A stretch of 64,000 bases of DNA from Phoebastria nigripes (GCA_035582835.1 JAYKAV010003266.1:117194-181193); one strand, 5' to 3'; counted from the first letter of the stretch, positions 11,701-26,383 are shown. Notes: generated from the sequence alone by a model not told the origin. Numbers and translations are program-made.

Positions 11701-14400
11701 ATGGTTCTTTTTACTGTACCTCTGCCCACGCTGGAGGCTATATCCTTAGTAAGTAGTTTGCAACTCTTGCAAAGAGCAGAAAGCCCTAACCTCTGAAAAC
11801 ATAGGAGGGTTTTGTTATCCTGAAAGAAACAAAACCTACAAAACAGATGATAACTGCTTTAAAAACATTTGCTATACAAAGAGTCATTANAGGGAAGCTG
11901 CAAATTGTCAGGTTTATCAGACAGGATACAATACACATTTAAATGTTAGTCAACAGTTTCACCAATAGTATAGGACCAAGAGTACCACAGATATCTGAAC
12001 TCAGTCCAGAATTCACTAGAAAGTCACCAAAAACCAATGCCCAAGTTACTGCTCAGAAAAAAAGAATTCAAAATGTTCAGTAATAAGCGTTGTTTTGATG
12101 GCATATCCATGTCCTTCCCTGTGCAGGATCAAGAGAAGCTGGCAGTCATCAGTTGCGTAGTCAGGTCAGGAAAGGCTGGCGGATGGTCCCATTTTCACCA
12201 CTAAAAAAATCACTTTACCTTAAAAGCATTAAAACAGCATACTGAGTCAGAACAAAGACTGAGCTATATCTACTCAACTGTTTGCAACATGGCATGCCTG
12301 TGAAGTATACAACAGGCAGGCACATAAACATCCAACATAAATGTGGGTGTACAGACAAATTGGTGATTTGGGAACAGTGACTCTCCCATAACATCTCAAT
12401 TCCAGCAGAATAGCCAGAAGTGCTTAATTCTCAAGGACCTGTGAAAGTCATGAAAGAAAACTGGATATAAGCCAACATCAGAAACAAGAGAAATCTTGTG
12501 ATTTCAAACATCTTTTGAACAGCACCACAGACAATAATTTTCAAAGGCATTCTGAATGACCACCTTCCACGAGCATCCATGAAGTTACCTACCTAGCCTA
12601 GAAATGCAGAAGAGACCTGTAAAAAAGGCATTCAACTGCTAACTGTAAGAATCAAAGAAACGGATTTAGACTTCCTACATTTCCGAGCAATTGAAACAAG
12701 ACAGCTAGATAAAGATAGAAAGCAGTATTCTGACCACAATGCTATGAAGAAGCAAGCTTCCGTATTCATCCTGCTTTTGTCACTTGTATATTTTTTTGTC
12801 TACATTCTGAGCCTGATAGTACCTCATCTGGGCTGCACTTTAATATTATTCTTTGCAGTATTTGTTTGCAGAGTTCACAGTGTGAAGATTTGAGACATAT
12901 GTAGGACATATGCAGGAGATATCCCTCTTTGAGTAGTAAACATGAGGTAATTCCAGGATAAGAGAGCTGAAAGTTGGTCTGGATTGTCCCCTAGTGGTCC
13001 CCACCTTTCTTGGGGAGCAGAACCCAGAATAGGCTGTGTGAGTGCTGATTGTCATGTTCATCTCACAAACTGTGATCTGTCCATAGTAAGTAGTATGTTT
13101 GCCTCCTTCCCTACCGCACTTTCTGCTCAGCTTGCAGTTTGCAGCATCTGCCAAATTCTTCACTACAGACCTTACCTGGCCATTTACTTCCAGTGCCGCA
13201 TGTGTGATAATGCTTATTCCTACACAAATGCATGATCTTTTATGTTATTATTAAGTTATAGCTACTCTTTTAGGGGTTTTCTCTAATCTGTCAGTCATTT
13301 ATAATTCTAGTTCTGTCCTCCTCCATTCTGGCAGCTTTTTGCAGCTTTTTGTCATTCATAAATTGCTTATGGAGTTTCCATTACATTATCCAGGTTATGT
13401 TAAAGAAAATATTGGCCAACACAAGATTCATTGCCATTTACCCCAATAACTTCACTTGATACATCCTTGTGTGCACGAAGAAGCACAAGTAACTGATGCA
13501 GGTTATTTTACTGAAAATATTCAAGGAAAAAGACTGACTTCCCAGTAACATGTCACAGATCTTTGCTCACATTTGTCTTATTTTCTTCAGCTATGCAGCT
13601 TAGAGAAACAGTACCATACATAAAATCTGAAATGCTATTTTTTCAATAACAGGTTAAAATTTTGAAGCCAGATCTGCTACCAACTCTGCCCATGCACAAT
13701 TTTTTTTTTAATTACCTCTTGTCCAACTCAAGTCATATGCTCTCACATGATGTTGTCAGTAGGCTTTCTTTCTGCATGTTTTTCCATGTTCAAACAATAG
13801 AGCACTATTCTGTAATTTAATTGGAAAGTTGACAGTTTCAGACATCCTGAGGCTCCTGCTCTACATAGTCAATCTCCTCCACGTTTGACTTCATCAACTG
13901 GAGGGACTCCTATGTTTTTATTAAGAGCTCAGGAAAGCACTGTTTATGTCTCTTATTTTCCAAAGAAGTTTTTGCTCTAGTTCCTTCCTTTCTGTCTAAA
14001 TCATCTCCCAGATGCATGTGCAACCCAGCCGTTTTGTTCAGGCTAATACTTATTATCCACTGTTCTGTTATTCTTCCTCACTTCTCTTTTTTCTTTCCAT
14101 ATTCTATGCCTTCTCTGATGGCCAATTTCAGCTGTTTTTCTAAGAAAGCTCATGTTCCTGACTGCAGACAGCAGCAGGCCACAAGTGAAGCAGCACAGGA
14201 AGCCCAAAAGAAACTGTGGGATTAAATGGCTTAGGTACAATTAATTAAAGGATTGTCTTGGAAACAATCTAATTTAAGCTAAAGAACAAAATCATTAGCC
14301 CAACTCAGCACTCCAGAATTTCACTAAACTTTCATTTCTGTTCTCTATTCCACCCAAAAATACTAAGGAAGGAGGAAGTTCACCACAAACTCCAAATCAC
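5760..14400. other. AT-rich non-coding stretch, no gene recognised
   Basis: Only short chance-length open frames are found on either strand. Ns occur at 8713-8715 and 11890. The region could be intron of a minus-strand transcript from the CpG island at 17 kb, or intergenic. I looked for tetraspanin exon 1, neurotrophin-like coding sequence and RNA genes and found none. Confidence 0.45.
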
Positions 14401-14409
14401 ATTATTTGC

Positions 14410-14411
<2 letters not shown>

Positions 14412-14445
<34 letters not shown>

Positions 14446-14448
14446 TAT
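14412..14448. repeat. Poly-A followed by (TA)n microsatellite
   Basis: About 18 A residues run directly into roughly nine TA units. This is likely to be length-polymorphic. Confidence 0.95.
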
Positions 14449-14682
14449 TCGCAAAAACTTCACTCAGCAGAAAGAAAGGAATTCCTTCTTATTCCAGACG
14501 TAGAAAGCTCCTCCTAGAGAGGTAAACACTATTCCATCTTAAAAGATAAGCTCCCTTTTCTAAGCAGATGGAATGAGTTGTGCAGTAATACAATAATGCA
14601 ATAAAACAATACATAATGCAAGAACATAGTGAGCATTAACCAGTACTTTACACGTTGGGATGAGTTAGGGAACATACTTTTA

Positions 14683-14760
14683 TCCTTGCCCATGGCAGGG
14701 GGGTTAGAACTAGATGATCTTTAAGGTCCCTTCCAACCTAAACCGTTCTATGATTCTATA
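14683..14760 (+). mobile_element. CR1 3'-end fragment
   Basis: The stretch shows GCCCATGGCAGGGGGGTTAG, then the AACTAGATGATCTTTAAGGT block, then TTCCAACCTAAACCGTTCTA and the ATTCTATG tail. This is the typical avian CR1 terminus. The copy is short and diverged, with no coding part left. Confidence 0.9.
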
Positions 14761-16660
14761 CCTGATGCCTGTGTCTGCATATTCTGTAATCAAGTTCCCC
14801 AAAGATACAGCCTACATAGCTCTGATAGCTGGTTCCTAGCTGACCCTCATAATCATATTCAGTTCTAAAATTCAGAAATTAATCAGTTAAGTGTGATACA
14901 AGTGTGCTGAGAGTTGATCACAGACTTCTGGAACAAGCAATTTTATAGCTAAAGTTTTATCCAATTACAGAGCAAAACAGTTAAGGAAAAATATATAGTG
15001 AAGTGTCTTGTGAAGTTACAATAATTATTGTTCTGTCTGATGGCATCTGGGGGATTACATTAAATGTCTCAGATTTTAAAACCAACAACTTATTTTTACC
15101 AAAGAGACAAGATGGCAACAAGACTAAGTCTTTCCTCTTTGCTTACCCAATTCTCCGTCTAAAAGGTTATTAACCTTTACGATCATCCCCATTTACAAGT
15201 CCCATTCACATTAACTTTTTTTTTAGCACTGCTTTTAATAAAGTACAGGGATTCTTATGCCAGAGACCAACCAAACTACAGCAGTGTGGGTCTACCCATG
15301 GTCTTGCGGCAACTCCTAGCACCTAAAAGGTTAAGTATGTAGACAGACAGGTTCTCCCGTACACAGCACCATAACCATTCATGAGGTTACTACAATTTGA
15401 CACCTTTTATTACCCTTGTGCTCTAAATTCTGATTACAGCTGAACTGCAAAAAAACCCTGCAAGACACTTCAAAGAGGAGCTTTACAAACCTAATAAAAA
15501 TTGGAGGATTCGGGTGCTCAGGGTTTCTACTGGTGTGCTCTTATGACATGGGTATACAGGATAAACATGGAAAGCAACAGATTAGATCAACATGCCTGTA
15601 GTAAAAAGTAGGTATGTGTCCCCATCCACTCTGTTCCGCTCAGCTTTTTACACTGATCTCGTTAACAGTTTCCAAGCATAACCCAATAGCACTCTAAAGA
15701 GCAAAACCAGCATCTGCCACAAGATATTCTCCCTTTTTCCTCATCCATGGGAAAATGGATGGAGGTACTCTTATTTCACTCTGTGCCTCGCTTGCTACTG
15801 GAGTCAGATCAAAAGAGCACACCTTGCATTTGAATGGAATGCAAAGAGACCTGAGCTGGTTCATAGATCCTGTGAGGGCTTGTCCAACAGCCTTCAGCCA
15901 GCTATTAGCAAAGCTTTATCCTCTGCACACAGTTCTTCCTTGCTACAAGAAACGTCATGCACGCATGTCAGACTGTCAAATAACATGTCCTACCTCAAGC
16001 TACTGTGAACAGGAAAAACTCCCACTGTGACTTGATATTCATGAGGAAACAAGTACAGAAAGCCAAAAGCGATAGGTCAGAAATACAACTTTTTTTTTAA
16101 AGAAGCTTTTCCCAACTTCAAATTATTTAACTTAATAAGGGCAAAATGGCAGCCAACTAACTTAAACGCAGCCAGCCAAGACAATTTATCTGGCTCCCAG
16201 TATGGCTCTTGCACCCCTCTCTGATCAGAAAACTGCATTTTCATATGTTTGTACAACGCTGGGCTTATCTGGAAGTCCATGCAGCTGAAAACTGAAAAAA
16301 TGAAATCACAATTTGGTTGGCTCTAAGTTCCTCTCCTTAAGGAGGGCATCCTTTAGCCAGCTGAACTAAGCCGAGCACATGTGAGTGGATACAGAAGAGT
16401 TTAAGGAACTGGATGCAAGAAAGCAACCAGGGTAAACGCAGCTAGAAACACAAATCAGGACCAGAAGCAGAGGTTTAAATGAAAGGAAAAAAGGAGTAAC
16501 TAAGGGCAAGAAGAATCAGGAACTAAAATACTCCACACAAGAAAGGTTTGTAGGGGTATAATGGGAAGGAGCAGATCAGAAAGATTAGAGAGAGATAGAA
16601 CAAGGAACCAACCCCACAAGAAGGGCTGCAGGCCTAGCAGTAAGAGACAGCAGCAGCAAA
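14761..16660. other. Non-coding stretch, no gene recognised
   Basis: AT-rich, grading into the CpG island that follows. Open frames are short and without family signatures, and I see no clear repeat. Confidence 0.5.
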
Positions 16661-16689
16661 GTCACACCAAGCTGGTGGTGAGCCCAGAA

Positions 16690-17200
16690 CTTTCCGGGAC
16701 AGGCCAGCCACACAAGCTCGGCACGCGCCAACAGCCCCTGCTGCCCCCGCCACCGCTGGGCCTTCCCGGGAAGGCCCCAGGCCCCCAGCCCGCCCAGCGC
16801 CTCAGGCCGCTGCCTAGCGCCTCAGGCCGCCCCCCATCGCCAAGCCCCACCACCGCTTACCTGCTGCCTCCGCGGCCGCGGCTCCCAGCCGCCCGGGCAC
16901 GCCGCCGCCCCCCTGTCTCCGAAGCTGGCAGCCGCACGCGCCGCCCCGCGCCAAGCCGAGCCAAGGCAGACCAGGCCGGACTTGAGAGCGCCCGCCCCCA
17001 TCCGCCCGTTACAGGCTGAGTCCAACCACGTGAGCGTGCGGCCGCCTCAAGCGAGGGGCCGCGGCAGCAGCAGTGTCCTCGCGCGTCCCCTGTGCGGCGC
17101 GAAGCCGGCCGGAGGCGGGGCCTCGCGGTGTGCAGCGAGCGGGCCCTGCTGCTCCACCACCACCGCTCACGGCCGCGCCGAGCTCACGGCGGGCCGCGTG
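16690..17200 (-). promoter_or_regulatory. CpG island with minus-strand first-exon donor
   Basis: This is a sharply bounded GC- and CpG-rich block in AT-rich surroundings, as expected of a vertebrate promoter. On the minus strand CCGCGGAGGCAGCAG is followed by GTAAGC (exon end at 16861, donor at 16860-16859), a strong first-exon donor. A CACGTG E-box sits at about 17027-17032. A minus-strand frame begins with an ATG near 17025, but nothing in it is recognisable, so the first exon may be untranslated. The transcript would run left through the region with the weak exon candidates at 3.6 and 4.9 kb. Confidence 0.6.
16797..16832. repeat. Short tandem duplication in CpG island
   Basis: The 14-mer GCGCCTCAGGCCGC occurs twice, separated by TGCCTA. 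The repeated copies lie just inside the putative intron from the donor at 16860. Confidence 0.8.
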
Positions 17201-17399
17201 CCTGAAAACGGTCAACGGCTGCAGTTGCCTTCTGCATCACACCAAATGCGACAAGGAGCTGAGTGGAACCGCCGCCTAAACAGACAAACCCTTTGCGCTG
17301 TCCGAGGGCCACGCTCGACTTGTGACGATGTTGTAGAACTGCTGCAGTACTTCTCTTCTGGGGCGCTTCCACCATACTGGTGGGGGTAAAGAACCTTCT

Positions 17400-20300
17400 A
17401 GTGGGAGCCCCTGCAGCATCTGAAATGAGCTGAGCAGTGTGTGGTGCCTGTGATAGCAGGGGACTGTCATCTGGCTGAGGAGGAGGAAGAGCAAAAAGTA
17501 GATGTTCCACAGTAGATAAATGGAGTCCACGTCCATCATAGGAAATCTGACTCACCGGAAGGCCTGTAAATTGCCCAGAAACTCAATTCCAGCTTGTAGC
17601 TTCATTTCACTGACAACTGTGAGCGAGGATGCTGTGAATTGGAGTTTAGTTGTGTCTGCTGTCAGGGCATAAGGAGAATTGTTTGAAACTCAGCCAGTCA
17701 AATACAGCCTGCTTTGGAGACAGCTGCCAATTCTCAAGCAAAGTTTGTTTTACACATACATTATGCTCATCTGCTGGAAATGAATTTTCAGTTGTGCTGT
17801 GCAGCAACATCTGGAGTCAGCCGCCTGCTAACAATGGATTCTACAAACAAGCAGAGAGAAAATGCCCAGGGAGCCACTCTGCTCTGGGGCCCAGCTCCAG
17901 GACTACAGCCTCAAAATAGTGGGGCCCAGATGCTAATGCTAGGGAGGCCTTGATCTCAGAGAGATGTAAATTCACTTTCTATAGCTGCTAAGTAAATAAA
18001 ACTGCAGACAGTGAACAGGTTAACTTGGCGGGGGGGAGGTGTAAAACAGGGGGAACTGATAGGTCCTGATGCTGTATCAGCACCTATATGTGCTCCAGGC
18101 AAGTTAGAAGCCATTGCCCACAGTACCATTCAATGGTACAGTGTATCCATACATAGGGGATCACACTCTATGCTTTTTATTAAAGCCCAATTAATGGAAT
18201 TTCATGATAGCATCTTTTTTGTTTTGGTGAACAAGGAAAACATCAGGTTACAGAGAAAACCTAGAAAATTTGATCTGCATAAACACTAAATATTCAAAAA
18301 ATATTTTTAACAGGGCTGTGTGTATAAATCATAATCTGACTCGTTAGTTCAGAACACTTAGGCCTGGGGTTGTTGTCTCTCAATTAGATGGACAGTAATT
18401 AAGCTCAAAGAGCTTGTCTTTATTGCATGTTTCTGAAGAACAATGAATACTTGGGCCATGATACAAACAAAAGCTCAAATCCTTACTCAAACTTCTATGC
18501 GTGTTTTCCGCACTGGGAACCAGATCAATATTTTTTAATTTTTTTAACCAAACCTCTGAAATTCTGAAGTGTGTTACTAAGTGTTGGGGTCTACTGGCAG
18601 GTCTGTGCTACATTTTCCAGGTTTTATTATGGATACTTTATAGAAAGTCTGTCAAATGCTGTTCGTTCCATTTCCACAAAAGCAATCTTTCTAGGGCATC
18701 ACGCTATACTCGCGGAGGGGACAGAACTGGAGCAAGAGCAATACAGTGGGAGCAGACTCCAAAGAGCAGCTCAACTCTTTGGACATTAGCTCTATTTGAG
18801 GCTAGATTTTCTTTTAAACTCCCAAAATATCCCACATTTCTGTGGTTGATCCATGTACAAAGACAAAACACTGTTGCAATCAATCAGCAATCTTTAGATT
18901 ATTTCCTCGTAATTGCTCACATTACCCAGCAAATTTACACCTGGAAATTTACACCTACTCCCCCACAGTAGGCTGTTGGGGAAAATCACCAATTGTTCTA
19001 CCAACCTGATACCGATAAATCCTACTAATTCTCACGTGCAATTCTGTCCACTGCTGCTCCTGAGTAAGCATCCTACTATTCTGACCTTTACCTACTCTGG
19101 AAGAAACAGCTCAAGTGCCCTCTAGTGTGGTTTCAGAATATCTAGTCCATGCTTTTCCCACTTTTGTGGGACTAAATGAGAGGGTTTGTATTTGGTTTGA
19201 AACATTTTTATACGTCCATAGAATTTTATTACATAAGCCACTGTGAAAAATACTTTGACTGAAAAATTGATGGTGATTGTGATTTTTTTTGTAAAATTGC
19301 TGAATGATAGTTACGGCTAGTTTCACAGGCATATTACCTGTTTTATTCCCAAAATGCAAAATAGCAAAATTTACCAAACATGTCTGAATTTTTCATGACC
19401 ATTATATCTGCTTGTGAAGTGATGCTGCTGTTGGGTTCTTCTTTTTGATATAGATGGGTTTAGAGCATCACCATTCTGGAAAAAAAATTATGGTCCTTCT
19501 ACTTACTTTTTCAGTTTCTTGTATTTCCAAACTTTTAATATGTATTTATCAAAGTAAATTTTATTTTTCTTTCTACTACATTTTTAGTAGCTTTTTGGCC
19601 ACAATAAAAATTTTCTGAAATGCTCAAGTGATTCTTACTTTTCTATTCTAATTACTTTCCTAGCTGATTCAACCCTAAGAAATTTGGCCCTTTTAAAGCT
19701 ATTCACAGTCTGAATAATGAACATGCTTAGATCATCTCAGAGCATATGTTTCTGGAAGCTTTCCTGGCTGTGGTGCATAGTCTTTGAAATAAGCTTCCTG
19801 TTTAAGCTAATACACTTACTTAGCTTCAGTAGTGTGCACACCATGAAAGCTAACAGACTCAGGCACCAAATGGGTTGTTTTTTTCCAAACTGAAGGTAGA
19901 AATGGGAAGAGTACAGGCTGTGGATTAATATAATTTTTTCAGACATCTTGCAGAGCAGTGAAATTCTCAGAACTGACTTGAAAGAAATGCCAGATATACA
20001 AATACATGTTCTGGTCATACCAATGGTCCATCTACTTTTACTGGTTCCTGCCAGCGCTTAAAGAAACAGCTTGAGAATGTAAGTGTAAGAATAGGGGGAG
20101 TACTTTCCTAGTATTAGCCTTCTGGAATTCAGTAATGTTTGTTTTAAGAAGAAGAACAGGAAAAAGAAAATTTAGAGTGAGAATAGTGGAAGTAAAGGAC
20201 AGCCCGAACTATCCAGCTGTGGAATGATTTCAAAGGAAGAGTCCTGTCATTTGGTTCACCTTTACACAAACAAATTTAAACACTAGAACTGGATCTCTCA

Positions 20301-23300
20301 AATTCTCCTCTATGGTTCACAGACGGTAATGAAATTCCAATACCTTTTTCCCCATTTTTCCTAACCACTGCATCCTATTCTGTTCTTAATGGCCTTTTCT
20401 ATTACTACTAAGACCTGGGAAAATGTAGAAGTCTATTTAAAACACTGGCAACTTTCCAATCAGCAGTAGCAGCTGTGGCCAGGATCAGCAGCTCTCCCTG
20501 ACAGAAATTTTCTCTTGTTGTACACATACAGTATCACAGTATGATTGCAGTAATATATTTCCTTCAAATTCTCTGTTTCATGTCTTTTTATCCTTAGCCT
20601 TATAGTTCTTCTTTCCCCTGAACTCCTGCATACGCTCCATTTTCATGTTGTATATGTGTCTGTGTGCCAATATGGCCTTTGCAGTAATATTTTCCCCTCA
20701 CATCACTGTGTATCTCTTTATACACACATTTTTGCCCACCCTGTAGTCTCCCTGAGTTCAGAAATAAGTGAATCCCCACACCATGGGAATTTTAACCATC
20801 TTTAAAAGTCAGCTAGTAACTAATTCCGAAGAAAACAATTTAGACATGAATCCTCTTTGTAAAATGTGTGTTCTGATAACTGGGAGTCTTTTGAGGAACA
20901 GCCCAGCTATCCCCCACAGCTGTTGGTGGGATACCAACATTACTGCTGAATATTTTTAGAACTTTCATTAAAACAGGCTGGATTTTTTCTCTTGCCTGTT
21001 TGGGTCTTCTTAAAACATTTGCTTCATCAAAATTCCCTTTTTTTTAAATTCTGAGCAAGTCAGGTATGAGACTAAAGTTCCCCTTTTGTTTTCTAGCGTC
21101 ATGCCTGTGAATAGCAGTTCCCACAACATGCCTTGTTCTTGTCAATTTTGTGACTATTCAACTCTTTTTTTTTTCTTGTCTTCAGTAGTAAGTCCTTGCA
21201 TCAATTTGTTTATATGACCGTTATGCATAATGGCTTTCTCTTCATTCTTCTGACATGCCTGAAATTGGTGTGAATTGTGAAATTTTCAAGCCAGAAGCAG
21301 AAAAGCAGTGCTCAGGGAGGCATGTGAACAGAAGAGCAAATCGGATTCTATCAAGATTGGAATAAGGATCCATATGAAATAGGACCAACCTAGTAAAGTA
21401 TGTCCTAGTACTGCTGTGATTTTCCTTTTCTACACTGCAAATATTTTAACTTAACAGTCCCCAATGAGTGCTTCTTACAGGGGTTAGTAGGAATTGGGGA
21501 AGGGGAGGAGGGTTATAAAACTCACTGAAGTTTGGTATACTTAAGCATACAATAAATAGTGATTATAGACATGGGCAAATTTGACTTAGCGTGGAAAAGG
21601 CAATTTTGGTCTTAGTGGCAGGTTCTTGAGAAAAACATCAGTCACTATTAGCACCTAACTTCAGTCTTAAAATCAAAACTAGTTGACTTTTCTACCCAGA
21701 TACATGAACAGTTGAACACCTTTATGAGTTGCCAAATATATCTGAATTTGTACGAGTATGTTTGCTCTGGAAGAACATTTTGTACATCTCTAACATGCTA
21801 GCAGTTGTTACAGATGCAACAACTTTGTATAAATAGGTCAAGAGTAGCTTTGGATACATACTTTTTGAGAGGTCCTCCTCTTCTCAGTTCATCTGATTCC
21901 TAGCAAATTTCCATGGAAGATGCACGCAAAACTCAGCACCATTTCATTTTATTTGAGAAGCAAGCATTTACATGACAGAATGAAGCTCATATTGGACCCT
22001 TCCCTTCTATTTTGTCCTTGCAAAGGAGTAAATCAGGGTAAAATTCAGAAAACCTATTTAGGCTCCTCAGTCAGTGACTGAGATTCTGTTCCTCAGCAAC
22101 AGCTCATCCTGCAGCAATACTTATATTTAGTTGGTGCTTAGACTCTGGACCACAAAGTTCCCACAACATTCATAGTGCATGTAAAGAAGCTGCCCAGCCA
22201 GAGGAGTGGCATCTTATCTCTGCCTATACCCCCAGAAGACCTACCAAGGAGGCATGCTCTGAAGATACCTTACATGTGTAAAAACTACTAAAGTCAACAT
22301 GCAGCCCAGCAGAGAAATTTACTCTGTGAGGAGGAGGAGAAAGGCACTCCTGTTGCCAGTCTTTCACATGGCTAACTCGAGTCACACTATTGGAAGTGGA
22401 GCCATTACCATTATGTAGCCTGTAGAACAGATTACATAGCAGAGAAATCTTCCCAAAAATTAATAAAATCATTTACTGTCAACTTGTTGGATTGAAGATT
22501 CCTTGCAACAGAACCCAAAACTTCTCTTAGATAACTGAACTCTGTGTCCAAATAATTCTTCTGATACAACACAGGCAGAGTTTTGCTGTGCCAAGAAGAA
22601 AATCACATTTCGTAGTACAGGTATAGCAGGCAGCTTGGTGGTCCCCCAGATACAACACTAACCAAATGCTACTAATGGTGTAGCAATAAAATATTGTTTG
22701 TCTGTTTGTTTTAAAAGCTATCTTTCTTGATTGAAAGCCGTCAAGCACTGAGTGAAATAGAAAAAAAAATGGGCTTACTAGACTTTTTCAGTTCCCTTGT
22801 TTTCTTCTATTTAACCAACAAAAAGAAAAAAATTACATTCTTTAAGACAATAAACAATATATGTTCAGATATCCATCTGTCTTGGGTTTTAGTGAGCATT
22901 CCTCTGTGATACTGAGCACCTGCTACAGTTTATACATTATCTTCTGCTGCTGTCATTATATAGTGAACTTGAAAAAATGTCTAAACCTCCATCAATTCCT
23001 AGCTTAAAGTAGTTCTGTGGAAGCAGACACTTCTCTTTAAGGACTTCTGATGTCTGCTGGGCTGCCCCATCCACCATCATAATGAGATGCAAGCCCTGCA
23101 AGTGCTATTCAATCCCTGCTGCTTATGGTCTTCATCTTCCGTTGCTGGAATGATTATGCCAGCTAGAGGTAGATCTGAACTGAAGCCAGAATCTCTTGAT
23201 GGGAGCATGCCAGGCAATATATCGCTCATTCGTTCCCCAGGAGCTGACCCAACTTACAAAACTCACTGATGGAACTGTTATTTCTCATCATGTTACAAAT

Positions 23301-26300
23301 CACCACTGTCCTTTATGTCAGTAAAGTGAAATGCAGAAAATATGTGGCACATTTCACCACTCAGTTCTCTTATTTCACATTCCAATGTTGACGCATTTTT
23401 GAAGGACCACAGAAATGCGTAGTTTAAAACCTGTCTAGTAAACTTCCTTGATCCTGAGGCATACGCTTTGAATTTAAGTAACTTTCTTTTTTCCGTTGCC
23501 CTTTGGAACAGTTTCCTTTTCCTTCTTGGCTCAAACAATTTTCAAATCAAGACAGCAGCAAGAGCATGTTCCATTCTGTGATGCAGATTGTGAGTCGGGG
23601 CCTTTGGGACCTCCGTGCTGACTGGATGAAATTACATGTGCCCCCAGGCAATTGCCTCAGCGGTATTCCTGGAATGGCTGGCAATGCTTGCAGTACCGTA
23701 CAGTACCCTGAATTTCTGCTGTTGAGACACAGTACAGGAACCCTGTTACTTTCCAGGCAAAGAGCAGAACTGCACACCCTCCCCTAGATCATAGCATACA
23801 GCACAGAGATTAGCAGAGCTTTTTATAGGCTTTCTCTAATAAACAGTCCCAGACCACTATGAAATAAGTCACTCTTAGACCCTTTTTTATGTATTAGATT
23901 TTAATTCCCTGAAGAGAAGAACAGATTTACATGGGAGTAAACCACAAGACTGAGCTAGGACAAGTACTCAAGAACTTACAGTTCTGGGATCACTCCAGTA
24001 GCCCAGTCTCTGCAGAAAATCTCCACTTTCATGCTGGGCCTCACGCTGGTTGTGATACGTGCCTCCTAGACCTGTGAAAGCATCCTGAGCCCAGAATAAA
24101 TGAACATACAAAAGCCAGAAGCTCTGGAAAAACAGCCTTTTCATGTGTCAAGGCATTCAGTCTGTAAGACTGAGGATTATAATGTCAGTCCTTCACACTG
24201 AGAAGTCTGTAAATATAGGAGAAAAGTACACATGCAAGTATGCATCCACTTCTTGGTATATGCAGTCCAAGAATTTGCAGAGTCTGTAAAAGACAGTGTT
24301 GAATCCTGTGCTATCCTTCCATACTACACTCTTTTATTTGTACTTACGTGACATTCTCCACCATGGCCAGTATAACATATTTGAAGAATAAAATGAATTT
24401 TTAAGGCTTGATGCTTGGGACATATTCTTTCCATTGCCGGAATATTACCTGACTTTGACACTATGAGAATGCATTTTAGGATATTACGGTTTTGGAGTAT
24501 TAAGATCTTACTTTATAATGAGATGTACAGGTAAGGATCTATCTTCATGCTTTTTCCAGCAGCGCATACAGCAAGGTTACTAGTTTCTACCTTGCGGTAT
24601 TTTTAGTTTCAAAGTGAAAAGCAGCACACTGTTTGATTTTGGAGGGATAGGGTTCAGGTTGAACAGGGCATTCTTATTAGTGGTGGAAGGAATGCTAAGG
24701 CACAGTTATTTTTTAACATGCCATGTATAAGTGAACATACCACAAAACAAAACAAAACATGCATTTGGATCCTCTCCTTTTAGGTCAAGGAAAAGTGTTT
24801 ACTACTTCAGACCAGCATGTTCTCCATTGCAAAGCAGCATGGTGAAGATCAAGATGGCTCCTCTTGGAATAATTATCATGAAGAAATCTGCCCCAGCTCC
24901 AGAACAGTTTCAGTTATGATGTGAAAGAGCACACAGTAAGTCTCAAAAGAGAACATGGAGAGGGAGTCTAAGGATCACATACAAAAGAGGGAGTAAAAGA
25001 GCAGGTAGGCAGTGCCAGAATATGTTGTACTTCAGGGAGAGCATCTCACCTCTTTAAATCAAGGCCCATTAAAGACTCATTCTACAGATGGCCTTTTCAA
25101 AACATTTTTTACTTTGTGTTTAAAGCTTGCGTTGTAATATGACATATGTCCTGGAAATTGTCAGTTTATAAGGACAGAAAGGCCATGTGAGGAAACAGTA
25201 TCTCACACTCTATTATTGCTGGCATGTTTTTTAAGCTATATACGGGTTTTGTGTTTTAAAGCATGGTAGAAAAGAAAAGAAATGTATATTCAGTAACATG
25301 AAATCAGGCTGTGCACAGGCAAATGCCATTCATTTCTGTGGTCTAAACATTCATATTCAGTAGTTGATCACACTGTAATCCACAGCAGAGACTCTTAGGC
25401 CTAGGCCAAATAAGTTTATCCCTGTACAGCTGTCCCGGACCCCCTATGACTCAACATAGAACTAGTTCCATACCTCATTTTCCACGCTGACCCAACCAGC
25501 TAGATTAGCTCAAAACGATCTTAGCCATCATACATAGCAGAAGAATTCCTTCTAATTAACCCTTGAGCAATAGTTTTGATAACCTGTTTTTCCTTAGTAT
25601 TTTTCACAGTTTGACAGATCATGTTATTACCCTCTAGCCCAGGTTTCCTGGGAAACAAAACATCTCCTTACTCTTCAAATCCTTGCAGGGAAATGAAGCC
25701 AAATTAAAACATTTCATGGGCGTTCATTACATTTTATCATAGATAGTTCATGGACCTGTCAACGTCAACTGCCCAGAATGCGCTACTGCTTAATGGGTAG
25801 CAGAAACAACTAAACTTACTTTTTGTAACAGTCACTTCTTGTCCAGGGACAACGTTAACCAGGGACAAAGCTTCCTTTCTGGGCAGTGCTTTGTTTCATC
25901 CCAAGTCAAGGAAACACTCCACTTCTGAGAACTGGATGTTGCTATGGCAAAAATGTGTGAAAGGGGCTCTTCACAAACATGCAAGCCAACTCCAGCTTCT
26001 ATTATACATGTTTGTCTCTGTTGATTTTCTGGAGGGGAGCGCATTCTTTTAAGATAAAGATGACAGCAGATAGTTCAGCTATGATATGGAACCTTATTTC
26101 TATTCTTCCTTTGGCTAGGGAAAATTTAGTGGAAATGTTCCTTCAGAACACATGCAATCACGCCTAAGAGGCTGTGCATGCTGTGACTGTTTACATGAGC
26201 CTGCAAACTATGTCATCATCAGTCTTTCTGCAGACATGCCCTGTTCACTGAACTCACACACGGGATGGTCATTTGTATAAATATTAAGGACCACTCATCT
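17400..26300. other. AT-rich non-coding stretch, no gene recognised
   Basis: No frame has family signatures. The longest (18501-18971, + strand, 156 codons) has low-complexity, intron-like composition. A CTCF-like sequence AGTGCCCTCTAGTGTGG lies at 19114-19130. Nothing else stands out. Confidence 0.45.
19114..19130 (-). promoter_or_regulatory. CTCF-like motif, reverse orientation
   Basis: AGTGCCCTCTAGTGTGG is close to the reverse complement of the CTCF core (CCACYAGRGGGCR type). Occupancy cannot be judged from sequence. Confidence 0.4.
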
Positions 26301-26321
26301 GCACCTTGCAGAGGAACTTAC

Positions 26322-26383
26322 CTTAGTAGGAAGAGTTGCTGAATCAAAGTGGAAGTATGCAATCCACATAATTGGAAATCTAC
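26322..26383 (-). other. Candidate internal exon, minus strand
   Basis: There are 62 nt between a very good acceptor (gatttctccctactcag) and a very good donor (CTACTAAG|GTAAGT). Two frames are open, so coding is undecided. One reads RFPIMWIAYFHFDSATLPTK, the other VDFQLCGLHTSTLIQQLF. With similar candidates at 28.7 and 31.5 kb and a donor at 32.3 kb, it may belong to a spliced minus-strand transcript, possibly non-coding. Confidence 0.3.

Noticed and set aside
14043..14240. Minus-strand exon-like segment with hydrophobic FLLGFLCCFTCGLLLSAV
   Set aside because: Acceptor and donor are passable, but all frames are similarly open and nothing joins to it.
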